From: a virus
Virus record (IMG/VR): IMGVR_UViG_3300009103_000025
Coordinates: 1 to 64,000 of that record
Length of the DNA: 64,000 bases
Strand: one strand, 5' to 3'
Part shown: positions 34,130 through 42,337 of the stretch, in pieces
How positions within the stretch are numbered: position 1 is the first letter of the stretch
How the letters are laid out: each line of letters opens with the position of its first letter
Program-made: the position numbers and the translations under genes
The notes under the pieces: generated by a model
Databases searched by the model: none
The model's input: only the letters and a program-made list of their open reading frames with translations
Told to the model about the DNA's origin: nothing

Positions 34130-34903
34130 ATGATTAAACTTGATGATATTAATAATGAAATTTATTTTCACTGGCGTAGAGCACAAGTAGATGCTTTAGG
34201 TACTGAGAGATTAGGTCACATACATGTATCTGATATTATCAAACCATGTATGAGAAATGTAATCTATAAAAAAACTGAACCAGATACTGGTCTTTCCACA
34301 GAAGATGTAAAGTCATTATATTTTGGTCAAATAGTACATAGTAATTCTCAACTGGCTGAGCCAGAACACCATGAGAAATTCCTAGCGTATGATTACATAC
34401 GTGATGAGGGATTGACATATGAAGAGGCTAAAGCAATCCCAGAAGATGACCCTAGACAGTTAGATATCATTTATGGTAGCATAGATGACCTAATAAAAGT
34501 GGGTGATAAATGGGTAATTTGTGATAAAAAGACCACTGGTAGCATAGACTATTTCAGTAAAGCAAGGTCTACAGCAAGTGATTCTCATAAAGATCAAATC
34601 AATAGATATAGGGTGTTGTTAAAAAAATGCTATAATATTGATGCAGACTATGGGTGTGTGGTATACATATCAAATAGAATTGAGAAAGATTCTAGAGATA
34701 AGCCAGCCATAATATCATTCAAATTGGCAAACCCAGAAGAGACCTTAATGGATATGATTGAAAAGGCTAAGAAAATCAAAGAGTCTCTAGTGGAAAAAAC
34801 ACTACCTGAAAGAACCAAATGTTTCTTATGTGATGGTATGTGTCCTTATGCAACGAAATGTTTTGTTGATAATAGGAGCCACTGGGATGGACAATCCGAT
34901 TAG
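34130..34903 (+). CDS. Cas4/RecB-like PD-(D/E)XK nuclease with Fe-S cysteines
   Basis: A 257-residue protein with a full Cas4-type set: C40 (SDIIKPCMR), H70 (GQIVH), D119/D120 (GSIDDL), D132-x-K134 (ICDKKTT), Q156 and Y160 (HKDQINRY), and C231, C234, C238, C244 (CFLCDGMCPYATKC). C40 and three of the C-terminal cysteines would hold a 4Fe-4S cluster; the acidic residues and K134 would form the active site. Family members are 5'-3' exonucleases used in recombination, replication or CRISPR adaptation. No Cas1, Cas2 or CRISPR repeats are present, so this is likely a stand-alone viral nuclease working with RadA. It leads a long operon ending near the terminase. Confidence 0.8.
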   Translation: MIKLDDINNEIYFHWRRAQVDALGTERLGHIHVSDIIKPCMRNVIYKKTEPDTGLSTEDVKSLYFGQIVHSNSQLAEPEHHEKFLAYDYIRDEGLTYEEAKAIPEDDPRQLDIIYGSIDDLIKVGDKWVICDKKTTGSIDYFSKARSTASDSHKDQINRYRVLLKKCYNIDADYGCVVYISNRIEKDSRDKPAIISFKLANPEETLMDMIEKAKKIKESLVEKTLPERTKCFLCDGMCPYATKCFVDNRSHWDGQSD

Positions 34904-35012
34904 ATATATTTCACCTGAGTGCAGAATGCACGACCATGTAGAATGTAATCCTAATCAAAAGTCATCTCCTATTAAATGTGAATGTTTATGTCACAAATTG
35001 GTGGGAGAATGA
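34887..35012 (+). CDS. Small cysteine-rich protein
   Basis: A 41-residue frame starting inside the end of the nuclease gene (MDNPIRYISPECRMH). It has C-x-MHDH, C, and CECLCHK, ligands for at least one zinc ion. Its stop overlaps the start of the next gene (GAATGA). Confidence 0.5.
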   Translation: MDNPIRYISPECRMHDHVECNPNQKSSPIKCECLCHKLVGE

Positions 35013-35071
35013 TGTCCGATGAGGAAGAAGAAAGACCTGAATGGGATTGGATTAAACGGAGAAAGAAATGA
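35009..35071 (+). CDS. Tiny charged protein (20 aa)
   Basis: A 20-residue frame (acidic run EEEE, then WDWIKRRKK) whose start overlaps the previous stop and whose stop overlaps the next start (ATGA). It may be a real micro-protein or simply keep ribosomes moving between genes. Confidence 0.3.
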   Translation: MMSDEEEERPEWDWIKRRKK

Positions 35072-35190
35072 GTTACATAGAACCATGTCCAAAATGTAAA
35101 AAATCTCAAGGATGGGACTGGGTTTGGGGTAAGAATGACGGTCATTCTACTGGATATTCTAAATGTAAATCATGTGGTGCTAAGTTTTGA
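35068..35190 (+). CDS. Small zinc-ribbon protein
   Basis: A 40-residue protein with CPKC and CKSC pairs 26 residues apart, a standard zinc ribbon, with a tryptophan-rich middle (GWDWVWG). Both ends overlap neighbours by four bases (ATGA, TTGA). Function unknown. Confidence 0.55.
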   Translation: MSYIEPCPKCKKSQGWDWVWGKNDGHSTGYSKCKSCGAKF

Positions 35191-35945
35191 GGGTATATTT
35201 TCACGCAAATAATAAAGCAACATTAGAAGCATTGCAGAAATGTGGAGTAAAGAATGTATTGGTGTCACACAAATACTCACATAATATATCAACCTTCACA
35301 GAATGTTTTGATAACATATTAATTACTGCTGGAACTAATGATGACCCAGATAAATATTATGATTTTTTAAAGATGGAAAAGGGCAATTATCAATATGCAA
35401 CACAATACTCCGTGCCTGATAATATGAATAAAACAATGGAATATTGGAATAAAGAGAAGGATATGGGTCTAAATACCCTACCTATTTTACAAGAAGATTA
35501 TGTAAAACATCTAAGTATGCTTAACTTACCAGTGGGTTCACATATAGTAGTGGGAAAAATGAAGGGTAGATTTGACACCGAAGATGCATTAAAAAAATTA
35601 CCTACCAATAATAAATATCATGGTTTGGGTAAAGGAAAATATATTGATAAAGGAATGTTTGAAAGTATAGACACAAGTTTATGGATATCAGCAGCTATGT
35701 CAAAGAAGTGTGACATATGGCATAATGGAACCAAAATACCGATGAAGTTTGGTGAGAACAATGTGTTTGAACCAGTGTTAGAACATTATTGTGAAGAGTA
35801 TAAAGATAATATGGAAAAGATAGGCATAAACTTACATGGTGTGAAGGTTAGACACTACTACACAATGTTAAAACTACCAATAGCATTATACTACATGCCA
35901 CTATTAAAGCACCTAAACAGTTATTCAGATAACTTTATAAACTAG
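35187..35945 (+). CDS. DpdA/TGT-like protein (possible 7-deazaguanine transferase)
   Basis: Start is TTG at 35187, overlapping the previous stop (TTGA). The 252-residue protein begins MRVYFHANNKATLEALQKCGVKNVLVSHKYSHN and has NNKYHGLGKGKYIDKGMFESIDTSLWI at about residues 141-167. Those two segments match the way DpdA and related phage tRNA-guanine transglycosylase-like proteins begin and the HGxG...S-D-S-x-W barrel strand they carry. DpdA enzymes swap guanine in DNA for a 7-deazaguanine to evade host nucleases. The usual catalytic D-S-G motif is not clear here and no preQ0 synthesis gene is in the window, so the reaction is uncertain; it may be an inactive or diverged relative. Confidence 0.4.
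   Translation: MRVYFHANNKATLEALQKCGVKNVLVSHKYSHNISTFTECFDNILITAGTNDDPDKYYDFLKMEKGNYQYATQYSVPDNMNKTMEYWNKEKDMGLNTLPILQEDYVKHLSMLNLPVGSHIVVGKMKGRFDTEDALKKLPTNNKYHGLGKGKYIDKGMFESIDTSLWISAAMSKKCDIWHNGTKIPMKFGENNVFEPVLEHYCEEYKDNMEKIGINLHGVKVRHYYTMLKLPIALYYMPLLKHLNSYSDNFIN
35930..35941 (+). promoter_or_regulatory. TATA box of the packaging operon
   Basis: AACTTTATAAAC at the end of the DpdA-like gene, about 29 bases before ATG 35965. It may drive the small coiled-coil gene, candidate small terminase and large terminase. Confidence 0.5.
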
Positions 35946-35964
35946 GAAAATTGTTATATATATT

Positions 35965-36081
35965 ATGAGCCTATTAGGTAAGATAGAAGAGTATGTTAAT
36001 AGTTTAGAGAATCTTGTAAGGCAATTACAACAAGAAAATCAGGCATTGAGAGACGAAGCTAAGAAGAAAGGTGGTAAATAA
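35965..36081 (+). CDS. Small coiled-coil protein
   Basis: A 38-residue protein with a leucine/asparagine heptad pattern (KIEEYVNSLENLVRQLQQENQAL) and a lysine-glycine tail. It stops with TAATG, giving the start of the next gene. Leads the packaging operon; may oligomerise or partner the small terminase candidate. Confidence 0.55.
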   Translation: MSLLGKIEEYVNSLENLVRQLQQENQALRDEAKKKGGK

Positions 36082-36599
36082 TGGCTGATGATTTGTTTAA
36101 AATTAAAGCCATAGATGGTAAGAATGTAGTTTCTACTGATAAGAGAAAAGTTATTTCTCCATATAATTCAACCAAGCATTTCAAAGACGCTAACATTCCA
36201 GCATATTGTGATCAGTGTGTTTATAGGTCTGTTGAGACTGGTGGAAATGGTAAGTGCCCAAAATATGAAAAGGGTTCCATCTGTACTATCAGAGATGATT
36301 TTGTAAAAATAATAAATGAAATAGACACCAGAAATCCAGAGGATGTTAAATCAATGTTAGATTTAATAGCCAAAATATCATTTGAAAATGTATTAATGGC
36401 ATTAACTCAAGCCAAAATGGATGGTAATATACCAGACAGAAACACAAAGTCTGAGATAAACACATTATTGGCTATTGTTAAATCAATCAATGACCTCAAT
36501 ACTAAGATAGTAGTATCTGAGAAAACTGAGGTTAATGAAAAAACTGGAGATATATCATCCATATTTAAACAGATAAAAGCACAGAGGGGTGGAGACTGA
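36081..36599 (+). CDS. Candidate small terminase subunit or packaging regulator
   Basis: A 172-residue protein in the operon of the large terminase. It has an N-terminal zinc motif (YCDQCVYRSVETGGNGKCPKYEKGSIC) and a helical C-terminal half, with KSEINTLLAIVKSINDLNTK resembling an oligomerising coiled coil. Small terminases bind viral DNA and form rings, and usually lie just before the large subunit; here four small genes and about 500 bases intervene. The zinc motif is not usual for the family. The assignment is from position and architecture only. Confidence 0.4.
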   Translation: MADDLFKIKAIDGKNVVSTDKRKVISPYNSTKHFKDANIPAYCDQCVYRSVETGGNGKCPKYEKGSICTIRDDFVKIINEIDTRNPEDVKSMLDLIAKISFENVLMALTQAKMDGNIPDRNTKSEINTLLAIVKSINDLNTKIVVSEKTEVNEKTGDISSIFKQIKAQRGGD

Positions 36600-36724
36600 T
36601 GATAGGTGATTTATTCTTCACGGCAATATGTATGCTTTATTTTGCTGGTGGTATTACAATAGGTTATTACATACCAAAATGGAGAAAATCTAGAAAGCAA
36701 CGAGGCGATGGTAGATGGGATTAG
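36599..36724 (+). CDS. Small single-helix membrane protein
   Basis: A 41-residue frame with a transmembrane helix (LFFTAICMLYFAGGITIGYYI) and a basic C-terminal tail (KWRKSRKQRGDGR). Its start overlaps the previous stop codon (TGATGA) and its end overlaps the next start by ten bases. Function unknown. Confidence 0.5.
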   Translation: MIGDLFFTAICMLYFAGGITIGYYIPKWRKSRKQRGDGRWD

Positions 36725-36996
36725 GAGATTTAATTAAAGGAATATGGGAAGACCCAGAATGGGAACTGCCTGATGAGAATGAATTAACCAAGGAGATAGA
36801 AGAATTAGATAAAAAGATAAGAAGTATGCCAAAGAAATCGAGAGAGAAAACCAGACTTATCTATACAATGGCTAACAAAATGCAGATTCTAAGGCTCGTA
36901 CTTCATAGGAAAAAGAAGGCAAAATATAGACCAGACGCACAAGGTAAGTGGGTTTGGATTCCAGAAGAGGAGTATGAGGGTAGAAAATATGAGTAA
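36715..36996 (+). CDS. Charged helical protein
   Basis: 93 residues, mostly an amphipathic charged helix (ELTKEIEELDKKIRSMPKKSREK and RLVLHRKKKAKYRP) ending in WVWIPEEEYEGRKYE. Located between packaging genes and overlapping both neighbours. It could bind DNA or the terminase. No family recognised. Confidence 0.5.
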   Translation: MGLGDLIKGIWEDPEWELPDENELTKEIEELDKKIRSMPKKSREKTRLIYTMANKMQILRLVLHRKKKAKYRPDAQGKWVWIPEEEYEGRKYE

Positions 36997-37096
36997 TGGA
37001 TGTTGTATTTATTGTGGACATTGTGATGATGAGGTTATTGAAATGATGACAGAGTGTGAATGTCATTGCCATTCTAGAGGGGGTAATACCTCATAA
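36989..37096 (+). CDS. Small cysteine-rich protein (35 aa)
   Basis: A 35-residue protein with CCIYCGHC and CECHCHS, a dense set of metal ligands. Its stop codon overlaps the large terminase start (TAATG), so it is translationally coupled to it. Function unknown. Confidence 0.5.
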   Translation: MSNGCCIYCGHCDDEVIEMMTECECHCHSRGGNTS

Positions 37097-38478
37097 TGCC
37101 TAGACCAGAAGCAGATATAATAAAGGACAGAGAAAACCTAATGCAGACCATAGCAGACTGCGCTGATAGTCCGTCAACATTCAGCAAGGTGTTCTTAGAT
37201 CATGATGTGTTTGATTATAATAAGAAATATGTTGATTGTAAAGATAGATTCATAGTATACAGGTCTGGTCGACAGGTGGGTAAAACTATGTCAACAGCAG
37301 TGAAGGCAATACATTTTGCTTTTTTTGCACCACTTATGTTAAAAACTGTAAATCATGAATGTACTATAGTCATAGCTGCACCTACACAAAATCAGGCTGG
37401 AATCATGTTCGATAGAATTAGGTCTTTAATTATTAGAAATGAATTCTTAAAACAATATGTTGTAAGAAATACACAGACAGAGATGTGGGTTAACTTCTTA
37501 GATAATACTGGCATGAGTAAGATAGTAACAAGGGCTACTGGTGAGCACGGTACTACACTTAGGGGTTATTCACCACACTGTATTATAGCAGACGAATGTT
37601 CTTTCATTAAGACTGATATTCTTAAGGCATTCTTGCCTTCTGGTATGGCTACGCAAGCCAGAGTATGGTTAACATCAACACCATTCAGTAAATCTGGTTA
37701 CTTTTATGAGGCGTGTCAGAATAGTAAGGCTAAAAACCCAGATGGATTATGGACAGAGTTCCATGTAAAGTCTACGGATAACCCTTTAGTTGCTGAAGAC
37801 CCTACCTTTTTAGATGAAATTAAGCGTTTAACACGTGAAGAATATGTACAAGAAGTCGAAGGTGAGTTCTTAGACATAGGTAATGCATTAATTCCTCACT
37901 CGCTATTACGTGAGGCTGTTAATGATAAACATCCTAAAGGTAGACATTCATATTACATGGGAGTGGATGTTGCACGTTCTGGTAGAGACGAAACCGTATA
38001 CACAATAGTGTCTGTAGATGAAGATGACCACGTATTTGTACATGAGACAATAGCAGAATCACAATCAAATGTGGTAGATGTGTGTGGTAAAATAGGAGAA
38101 ATGGTAAGAGATTATAGAATAGAGACTGTATTTATAGATGAAACTGGTCTAGGTGGAGGTCTAATAGACTTAGCACGTGAGCAAGATATACCAGCAAGGG
38201 GTGTTATATTTTCTCTACAAGAAAAGGCATCGATGTATAAGAATTTGAGATTGTTGTTTGAAAATCATAAAATATCACTAAGAAATGTAGATAAATTGAT
38301 ATATCAATTATCATATTTGACCAGAGAATATACTGAGGCTGGTGTTATGAAGGTAAAATCTGAAGAACATGATGACTATCCAGACAGTTTGGTGTTAGCA
38401 TGTAAGGCTGTTGCTGGTGGAAATCAATGGCATGTTCTAGATATCGGAAAAAACCTCCAAAAATCCCTATTTGGATGA
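37096..38478 (+). CDS. terL: Terminase large subunit
   Basis: The 460-residue DNA-packaging motor has both expected domains. ATPase: Walker A RSGRQVGKT (residues 56-64), Walker B with catalytic glutamate CIIADECSF, and a coupling motif WLTSTPFSKSG. Nuclease (RNase H-like): first aspartate in YMGVDVARSGRDE, second in TVFIDETGLGGG, third in HDDYPDSLVLACKAV. All catalytic acids are present, so it should translocate and cut DNA at the portal. The start overlaps the preceding small gene (TAATG). Unusually it lies 32 kb after the portal gene rather than next to it. Confidence 0.92.
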   Translation: MPRPEADIIKDRENLMQTIADCADSPSTFSKVFLDHDVFDYNKKYVDCKDRFIVYRSGRQVGKTMSTAVKAIHFAFFAPLMLKTVNHECTIVIAAPTQNQAGIMFDRIRSLIIRNEFLKQYVVRNTQTEMWVNFLDNTGMSKIVTRATGEHGTTLRGYSPHCIIADECSFIKTDILKAFLPSGMATQARVWLTSTPFSKSGYFYEACQNSKAKNPDGLWTEFHVKSTDNPLVAEDPTFLDEIKRLTREEYVQEVEGEFLDIGNALIPHSLLREAVNDKHPKGRHSYYMGVDVARSGRDETVYTIVSVDEDDHVFVHETIAESQSNVVDVCGKIGEMVRDYRIETVFIDETGLGGGLIDLAREQDIPARGVIFSLQEKASMYKNLRLLFENHKISLRNVDKLIYQLSYLTREYTEAGVMKVKSEEHDDYPDSLVLACKAVAGGNQWHVLDIGKNLQKSLFG

Positions 38479-38501
38479 GTTTTTGCTCATTTTCTAATAA
38501 A

Positions 38502-38514
38502 AACTTTAAATATT
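38502..38514 (+). promoter_or_regulatory. TATA box of the post-terminase operon
   Basis: AACTTTAAATATT, plain structural-type TATA box about 27 bases before ATG 38535, just after the terminase stop codon. Confidence 0.55.
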
Positions 38515-38534
38515 GTTACGTTTATAAGAATTAT

Positions 38535-38801
38535 ATGACCGAAGGAAAAATTCCTCCATTAGAAGAAGAAGTGCCTGAAATAAAGGATGAAATTAAAAAA
38601 GAACCTGAATATAAAGACGCATCTATGCCTAATGACTTATGGAAATCATGGCTAGAAAGACGTAAAACAGGTCAAACTACTGTAGGTCAAGGAGCTGGAG
38701 ATGCCAGTTTAGGTAATCCACATGAATCTGGAACCCAAAAAGACTGGGATAAACCAGTAGCAGGGAAAACTTATATAGACAATGAGGAGGATAAAAGTTA
38801 G
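38535..38801 (+). CDS. Small hydrophilic protein with W-S-W-L-E-R motif
   Basis: An 88-residue acidic, glycine-rich protein, mostly disordered, with one ordered segment SMPNDLWKSWLERRKTGQ. A similar segment (KTWNTWLEERQAQ) occurs in the next protein. It has a structural-type promoter and may be a virion or assembly protein. No family recognised. Confidence 0.5.
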   Translation: MTEGKIPPLEEEVPEIKDEIKKEPEYKDASMPNDLWKSWLERRKTGQTTVGQGAGDASLGNPHESGTQKDWDKPVAGKTYIDNEEDKS

Positions 38802-38803
38802 GT

Positions 38804-40237
38804 ATGAACCAAAATAAGATCAAAAATACCAAAGTCGGAGATGACATTCACTTCTACGTTAATGGTGTAGAAGACCGTGGAATAGTAGTTAAGATGAATA
38901 ACGAATACGTCACAGTATTCAAGGAATCAACTCAGAATTATGATGATATCCATATAAATGATACCTTCTTTATTAAAGATATAATGATAAACAAGGAATG
39001 GGATATGTGTTCAGACCAAGAAAGATTTGAATTATTAAAAAATATACACGCACCATCACCAAGATACTTACAAAAAACTTGGAATGATTTACCAAAAGAC
39101 ATCAAAGAATTACTTAGAAAAAACAACAGTAACCAACAAGGATTTAAAAAAGACGATGATGAAAACATAACAGCAAGAACTTTTGATCAACAAAAAACAG
39201 ACCCACAAGAAATAGATAACAACTATGGAAAACAATCATTAAAAGCAGAAGACACAGAGAAAGCATCAAGTGGAGATATAAACAAAAAACCAATAGTACC
39301 AGAAGGTGAAGTTGCTGGTGATATTACTGCAAAAAGAATTTCTGGTGGATTTAAAGAGACTCAACATATTAAAGACCAAAAAGAAAACCCAAACATAGGA
39401 CAGGGTTCAAAAATTACAACACGACAGCACGGAACTGAAGAAAGAGAACCATCAACAGAAGAACAAAAAGGAGAAGCTAGAGGTGGTAAAAAAGACAGTG
39501 GTAAAGAAGCTGGCGACGCATGGATGAAATACTTTAAAGAATCACAAACAAAGAAAACATGGAACACATGGTTAGAAGAAAGACAGGCACAAATTAACAA
39601 AGATGGAGCACCATACAAAGAAAGAAAAGAACCATCAAACAAACCTATGTCAGCAGAAAGAAGAGCAGCTGGTGCAGATGCTGGTACAGAATCAAGCAGA
39701 CAAGATGCAGCTACATCATCAAGAAATAGAGGTCAGTCAAATATTGTTGGTGGTACTGGTGGAATAGACCCAGCTAAAGAAACAACCCCAAAATCAGATA
39801 AGGGTGTATTTGGAAGTGCAGCTACTGGTAGAGCTGATCATATGGGAGATGATTATTTTGGTGATAGTAAAGGAGCTAAAGAAGGTCAAGGAGCACTAGG
39901 TAAATCATGGGAAGAATTAATAGCAGAAGTAAAATCAAGCGTAGAAAACTCAGTACATGGTAACGCAGCTAGAAATCCTACAGCTGGAGTAAATACTAAC
40001 ACAAACTTTGACGCACCAAAAGACTATGAGGGATTCTCACACTCAGGTGTAAGACCAGAGCAATTTAAACACGAAGAAAAGAAACCAAAAGTCGGTCAAG
40101 AAAAAAAGAAAAAAGAAGTAAAAGTTGATGATAAACCAGCAGACAGAGTTAATAGTCAAACAAATAAATATGAAACTAATCAAGAAAATAAAGACACTGA
40201 CGGTAGAGCAACAAACCAAGTAAAGGATAAGATTTAA
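38804..40237 (+). CDS. Large hydrophilic protein with N-terminal SH3-like domain
   Basis: 477 residues. The first 60 have a small beta-barrel pattern (VGDDIHFYVNGVEDRGIVVKMNNEYVTVF), the next 45 are helical, and the rest is lysine-, glutamate- and glycine-rich and probably disordered. Short amphipathic motifs are spaced along it: TKKTWNTWLEERQ (about 248) and KSWEELIAEVKSSVENS (about 365). Such organisation suggests an internal virion or scaffold-like protein with repeated short binding motifs. No family recognised. Confidence 0.5.
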   Translation: MNQNKIKNTKVGDDIHFYVNGVEDRGIVVKMNNEYVTVFKESTQNYDDIHINDTFFIKDIMINKEWDMCSDQERFELLKNIHAPSPRYLQKTWNDLPKDIKELLRKNNSNQQGFKKDDDENITARTFDQQKTDPQEIDNNYGKQSLKAEDTEKASSGDINKKPIVPEGEVAGDITAKRISGGFKETQHIKDQKENPNIGQGSKITTRQHGTEEREPSTEEQKGEARGGKKDSGKEAGDAWMKYFKESQTKKTWNTWLEERQAQINKDGAPYKERKEPSNKPMSAERRAAGADAGTESSRQDAATSSRNRGQSNIVGGTGGIDPAKETTPKSDKGVFGSAATGRADHMGDDYFGDSKGAKEGQGALGKSWEELIAEVKSSVENSVHGNAARNPTAGVNTNTNFDAPKDYEGFSHSGVRPEQFKHEEKKPKVGQEKKKKEVKVDDKPADRVNSQTNKYETNQENKDTDGRATNQVKDKI

Positions 40238-40238
40238 A

Positions 40239-41573
40239 ATGGCAGTTGGCGAACCAGAAATTAGCCTCAATACATGGGGATTAAAATATGTTAGAAAAGA
40301 TGATAAAGGTCAAATTAAAGTTGATGGTGGAAAAGTAGGAGATACATCAGAAAAACCACAGCAAGCTTCTGGTACAACACCAGCAAGTAGCACTGGTATT
40401 AATATACAACATGAAGATACTTCAAGTTCAGTGGGTGGAAAAGTTGACACTACTACATCATTTGGAGCTGGTCATGCAACAAGACACGCATCAACAGGTG
40501 ATCAGGGTCAAGCAAATAGAAGTAATGTTAAACCATCAAAAGCACCATCATCCAAACCAAGTTCAAGTATAACTAATCCAAAAACAAGTAAAAGAGTACC
40601 AGCAGAAAGTCAAACACATAATAGTGGAACTGGTACAGCAGCTGGAGCATTTACACCAGAAGGTAAAGAAACAACAGCTGGTCATGAAAAACATGGTGAC
40701 AAAGCACCAAGTCGTGGTTATGAATCAAACACTGAAAGAGATGAAAAAGGAAAAGAAGTTCTTGGTAAGAAAGGAAAACCAAAGAAAATAACAGTTCAAG
40801 ATGACTCACCAAAAGCACCAAAGTGGACAGGTGGTAGAGCTGGTGGACATAAAATAAATAGAGAAAAACCAGAGCATGGTGGTACACCAAGTGGAGTGGC
40901 ATCAACAAGTTTACCAAAGGCAAAAGCAATATTAGAATTAGCCATTAATAAATGTAAATTACTTAAAGCAAAAAGTAATCTCTCAAAAGGTTTGGGTGGA
41001 GAAGGTAGACACACAGCTGGATATCTCAAAGAGATAGAATCAGGTGCACAAAAATTCCTCAAAGATGGTAAAACTGGAGGTAGTGAATCACCAGATAAAT
41101 CTGCTAAAGAATATCTAGAGTCAAATAAAACAAGAACTGGTGCTAAAATACCAGACGAAAAACTAGGAGAATTACCACAAGGTGGTCAAGACAATAGTGG
41201 AAACTCAACTACAACAATCGAAGGCGCAGATGGTAAAGAAAAAGAGATAGAAACAGGCTATAAAAAATGGGAGAAAGAACACAAACAGAAAACAGAAGTA
41301 TTTAATAATGCATTAGAATTAGTCAATCAAACAATAGCAACAATCGAAAAAGATTTTCATCCAGCAGTGGATAGAGACACAGTAGATAAGGATGCAGCTG
41401 CAACTACATCTACACAAGGTATGGCAAATTTTGTTTACTCAGATGTCAAAGAAGATCAAGCAAAAAAGAAAGCAGAAAAACCATTTGGTAAAGTATTAGA
41501 TGAAGAAGGTAGACCAGATGAGTATACAAAAGAAGAGCATGCTGAGCATGACTCAAATAAAGACAAACAGTAA
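40239..41573 (+). CDS. Large hydrophilic low-complexity protein
   Basis: 444 residues, starting one base after the previous stop. It is rich in K, G, S, T and E, with a short ordered N-terminus (ISLNTWGLKYVRKDDKG) and a helical segment from about residue 220 (ASTSLPKAKAILELAINKCKLLKAKSNL) and another near 345-375 (EVFNNALELVNQTIATIEKDFHPAV). Composition is like internal head proteins that travel with DNA, but this is inference. Forms one transcript with the two preceding genes. Confidence 0.5.
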   Translation: MAVGEPEISLNTWGLKYVRKDDKGQIKVDGGKVGDTSEKPQQASGTTPASSTGINIQHEDTSSSVGGKVDTTTSFGAGHATRHASTGDQGQANRSNVKPSKAPSSKPSSSITNPKTSKRVPAESQTHNSGTGTAAGAFTPEGKETTAGHEKHGDKAPSRGYESNTERDEKGKEVLGKKGKPKKITVQDDSPKAPKWTGGRAGGHKINREKPEHGGTPSGVASTSLPKAKAILELAINKCKLLKAKSNLSKGLGGEGRHTAGYLKEIESGAQKFLKDGKTGGSESPDKSAKEYLESNKTRTGAKIPDEKLGELPQGGQDNSGNSTTTIEGADGKEKEIETGYKKWEKEHKQKTEVFNNALELVNQTIATIEKDFHPAVDRDTVDKDAAATTSTQGMANFVYSDVKEDQAKKKAEKPFGKVLDEEGRPDEYTKEEHAEHDSNKDKQ

Positions 41574-41585
41574 CCCTTTTATAAT

Positions 41586-41600
41586 AGATTTATAAGATTA
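41586..41600 (+). promoter_or_regulatory. TATA box of the RNase H-like operon
   Basis: AGATTTATAAGATTA about 32 bases before ATG 41625, after a CCCTTTTATAATAG stretch that contains a second TATA-like sequence. Confidence 0.45.
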
Positions 41601-41624
41601 ATGTATGAACCGTGATGGTAAAAT

Positions 41625-41765
41625 ATGAGACGTGATGACACTCATTATTGTATAGAATGTGGTACTACCTTACCATGGAGGTATAAGGGAAGACAGCGCA
41701 TATATTGCTCTCAAATGTGTAGAAAACTATATACGGAAAAGAAAAAAGCAGAAAGTAGTGATTAA
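41625..41765 (+). CDS. Small zinc-finger protein
   Basis: A 46-residue protein with CIEC near the start and CSQMC later (C-x2-C...C-x3-C), of a type seen in small viral DNA-binding proteins, followed by a lysine-rich tail. Its last eight bases overlap the start of the RNase H-like gene. It may work with that enzyme. Confidence 0.55.
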   Translation: MRRDDTHYCIECGTTLPWRYKGRQRIYCSQMCRKLYTEKKKAESSD

Positions 41766-42114
41766 GTTATACATAGATGGTGGAACTAGAGGTTCTAGAA
41801 TTTGTCTTGTAGACAGAGATGATGACTTCACCATTGTAAAAACTAGGGGTGCTGGATTGACCAATAATGAACTTGAGTATTTGGCACTAGAATATGCGTT
41901 GAGATATGTTGAAAATAGATATTCAAAAAAAGATGTCACAATACATAGTGATTCAAAACTAGTTGTTAATCAAATCAACGGTGATTGGAGAGTAACAACT
42001 GAAACATTGAGACCATTATATCTTAAATGTATGAAGAGAATGAATAGTAAAATAAAATTAAAATGGGTAAGGAGAGATTTTAATTTTGCTGGTCATGTTC
42101 TTGAGAAACCTTAG
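41758..42114 (+). CDS. RNase HI-like protein
   Basis: GTG start at 41758 within the end of the preceding gene; the product is 118 residues. RNase H fold elements are clear: D7 in YIDGGTRG, E40 in NNELEYLALEYAL, D65 in HSDSKLVV, and a C-terminal segment RRDFNFAGHVLE. In typical RNase HI the last motif is N-x-x-A-D; here the aspartate position appears to be His113. It may remove RNA primers from viral DNA, or be altered in activity. It converges with, and overlaps by 35 bases, the minus-strand gene at 42080. Confidence 0.75.
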   Translation: MIKLYIDGGTRGSRICLVDRDDDFTIVKTRGAGLTNNELEYLALEYALRYVENRYSKKDVTIHSDSKLVVNQINGDWRVTTETLRPLYLKCMKRMNSKIKLKWVRRDFNFAGHVLEKP

Positions 42115-42319
42115 AAGGATATGTTGAGTGTGGTATTCCTCCCTCTCCAGAGTTTTGTACATAGTACTGAAGAATTCTATTGAATAATGCAGAATCACTT
42201 TCATACAAATCACCAGTCTTTGTTTTTTTAACAAACTTAGCAAATTTTCTGAAAGACTCTTTGTCCTCCCATTTGATACAGATTGTTGTATGTGAATTGC
42301 CTATTTTACGTCTTGCCAT
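42080..42319 (-). CDS. Putative small DNA-binding protein (RHH-like)
   Basis: A 79-residue protein beginning MARRKIGNSHTTICIKWEDKESFRKFAKFVK, i.e. a short basic strand followed by helices, as in ribbon-helix-helix or related regulators, ending in a polar tail. It has its own promoter about 25 bases upstream (CCTTATATATT, 42338-42350) and lies alone between the plus-strand RNase H-like gene and the minus-strand matrixin gene. A regulator role is plausible. Confidence 0.5.
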   Translation of the reverse strand: MARRKIGNSHTTICIKWEDKESFRKFAKFVKKTKTGDLYESDSALFNRILQYYVQNSGEGGIPHSTYPSKVSQEHDQQN

Positions 42320-42337
42320 ATATATGGTTTTTTTATT

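Noticed and set aside
34130-34903. Part of a CRISPR-Cas system
   Set aside because: No other cas gene and no repeat array in the window; a solitary Cas4-like nuclease is more consistent with viral DNA processing.
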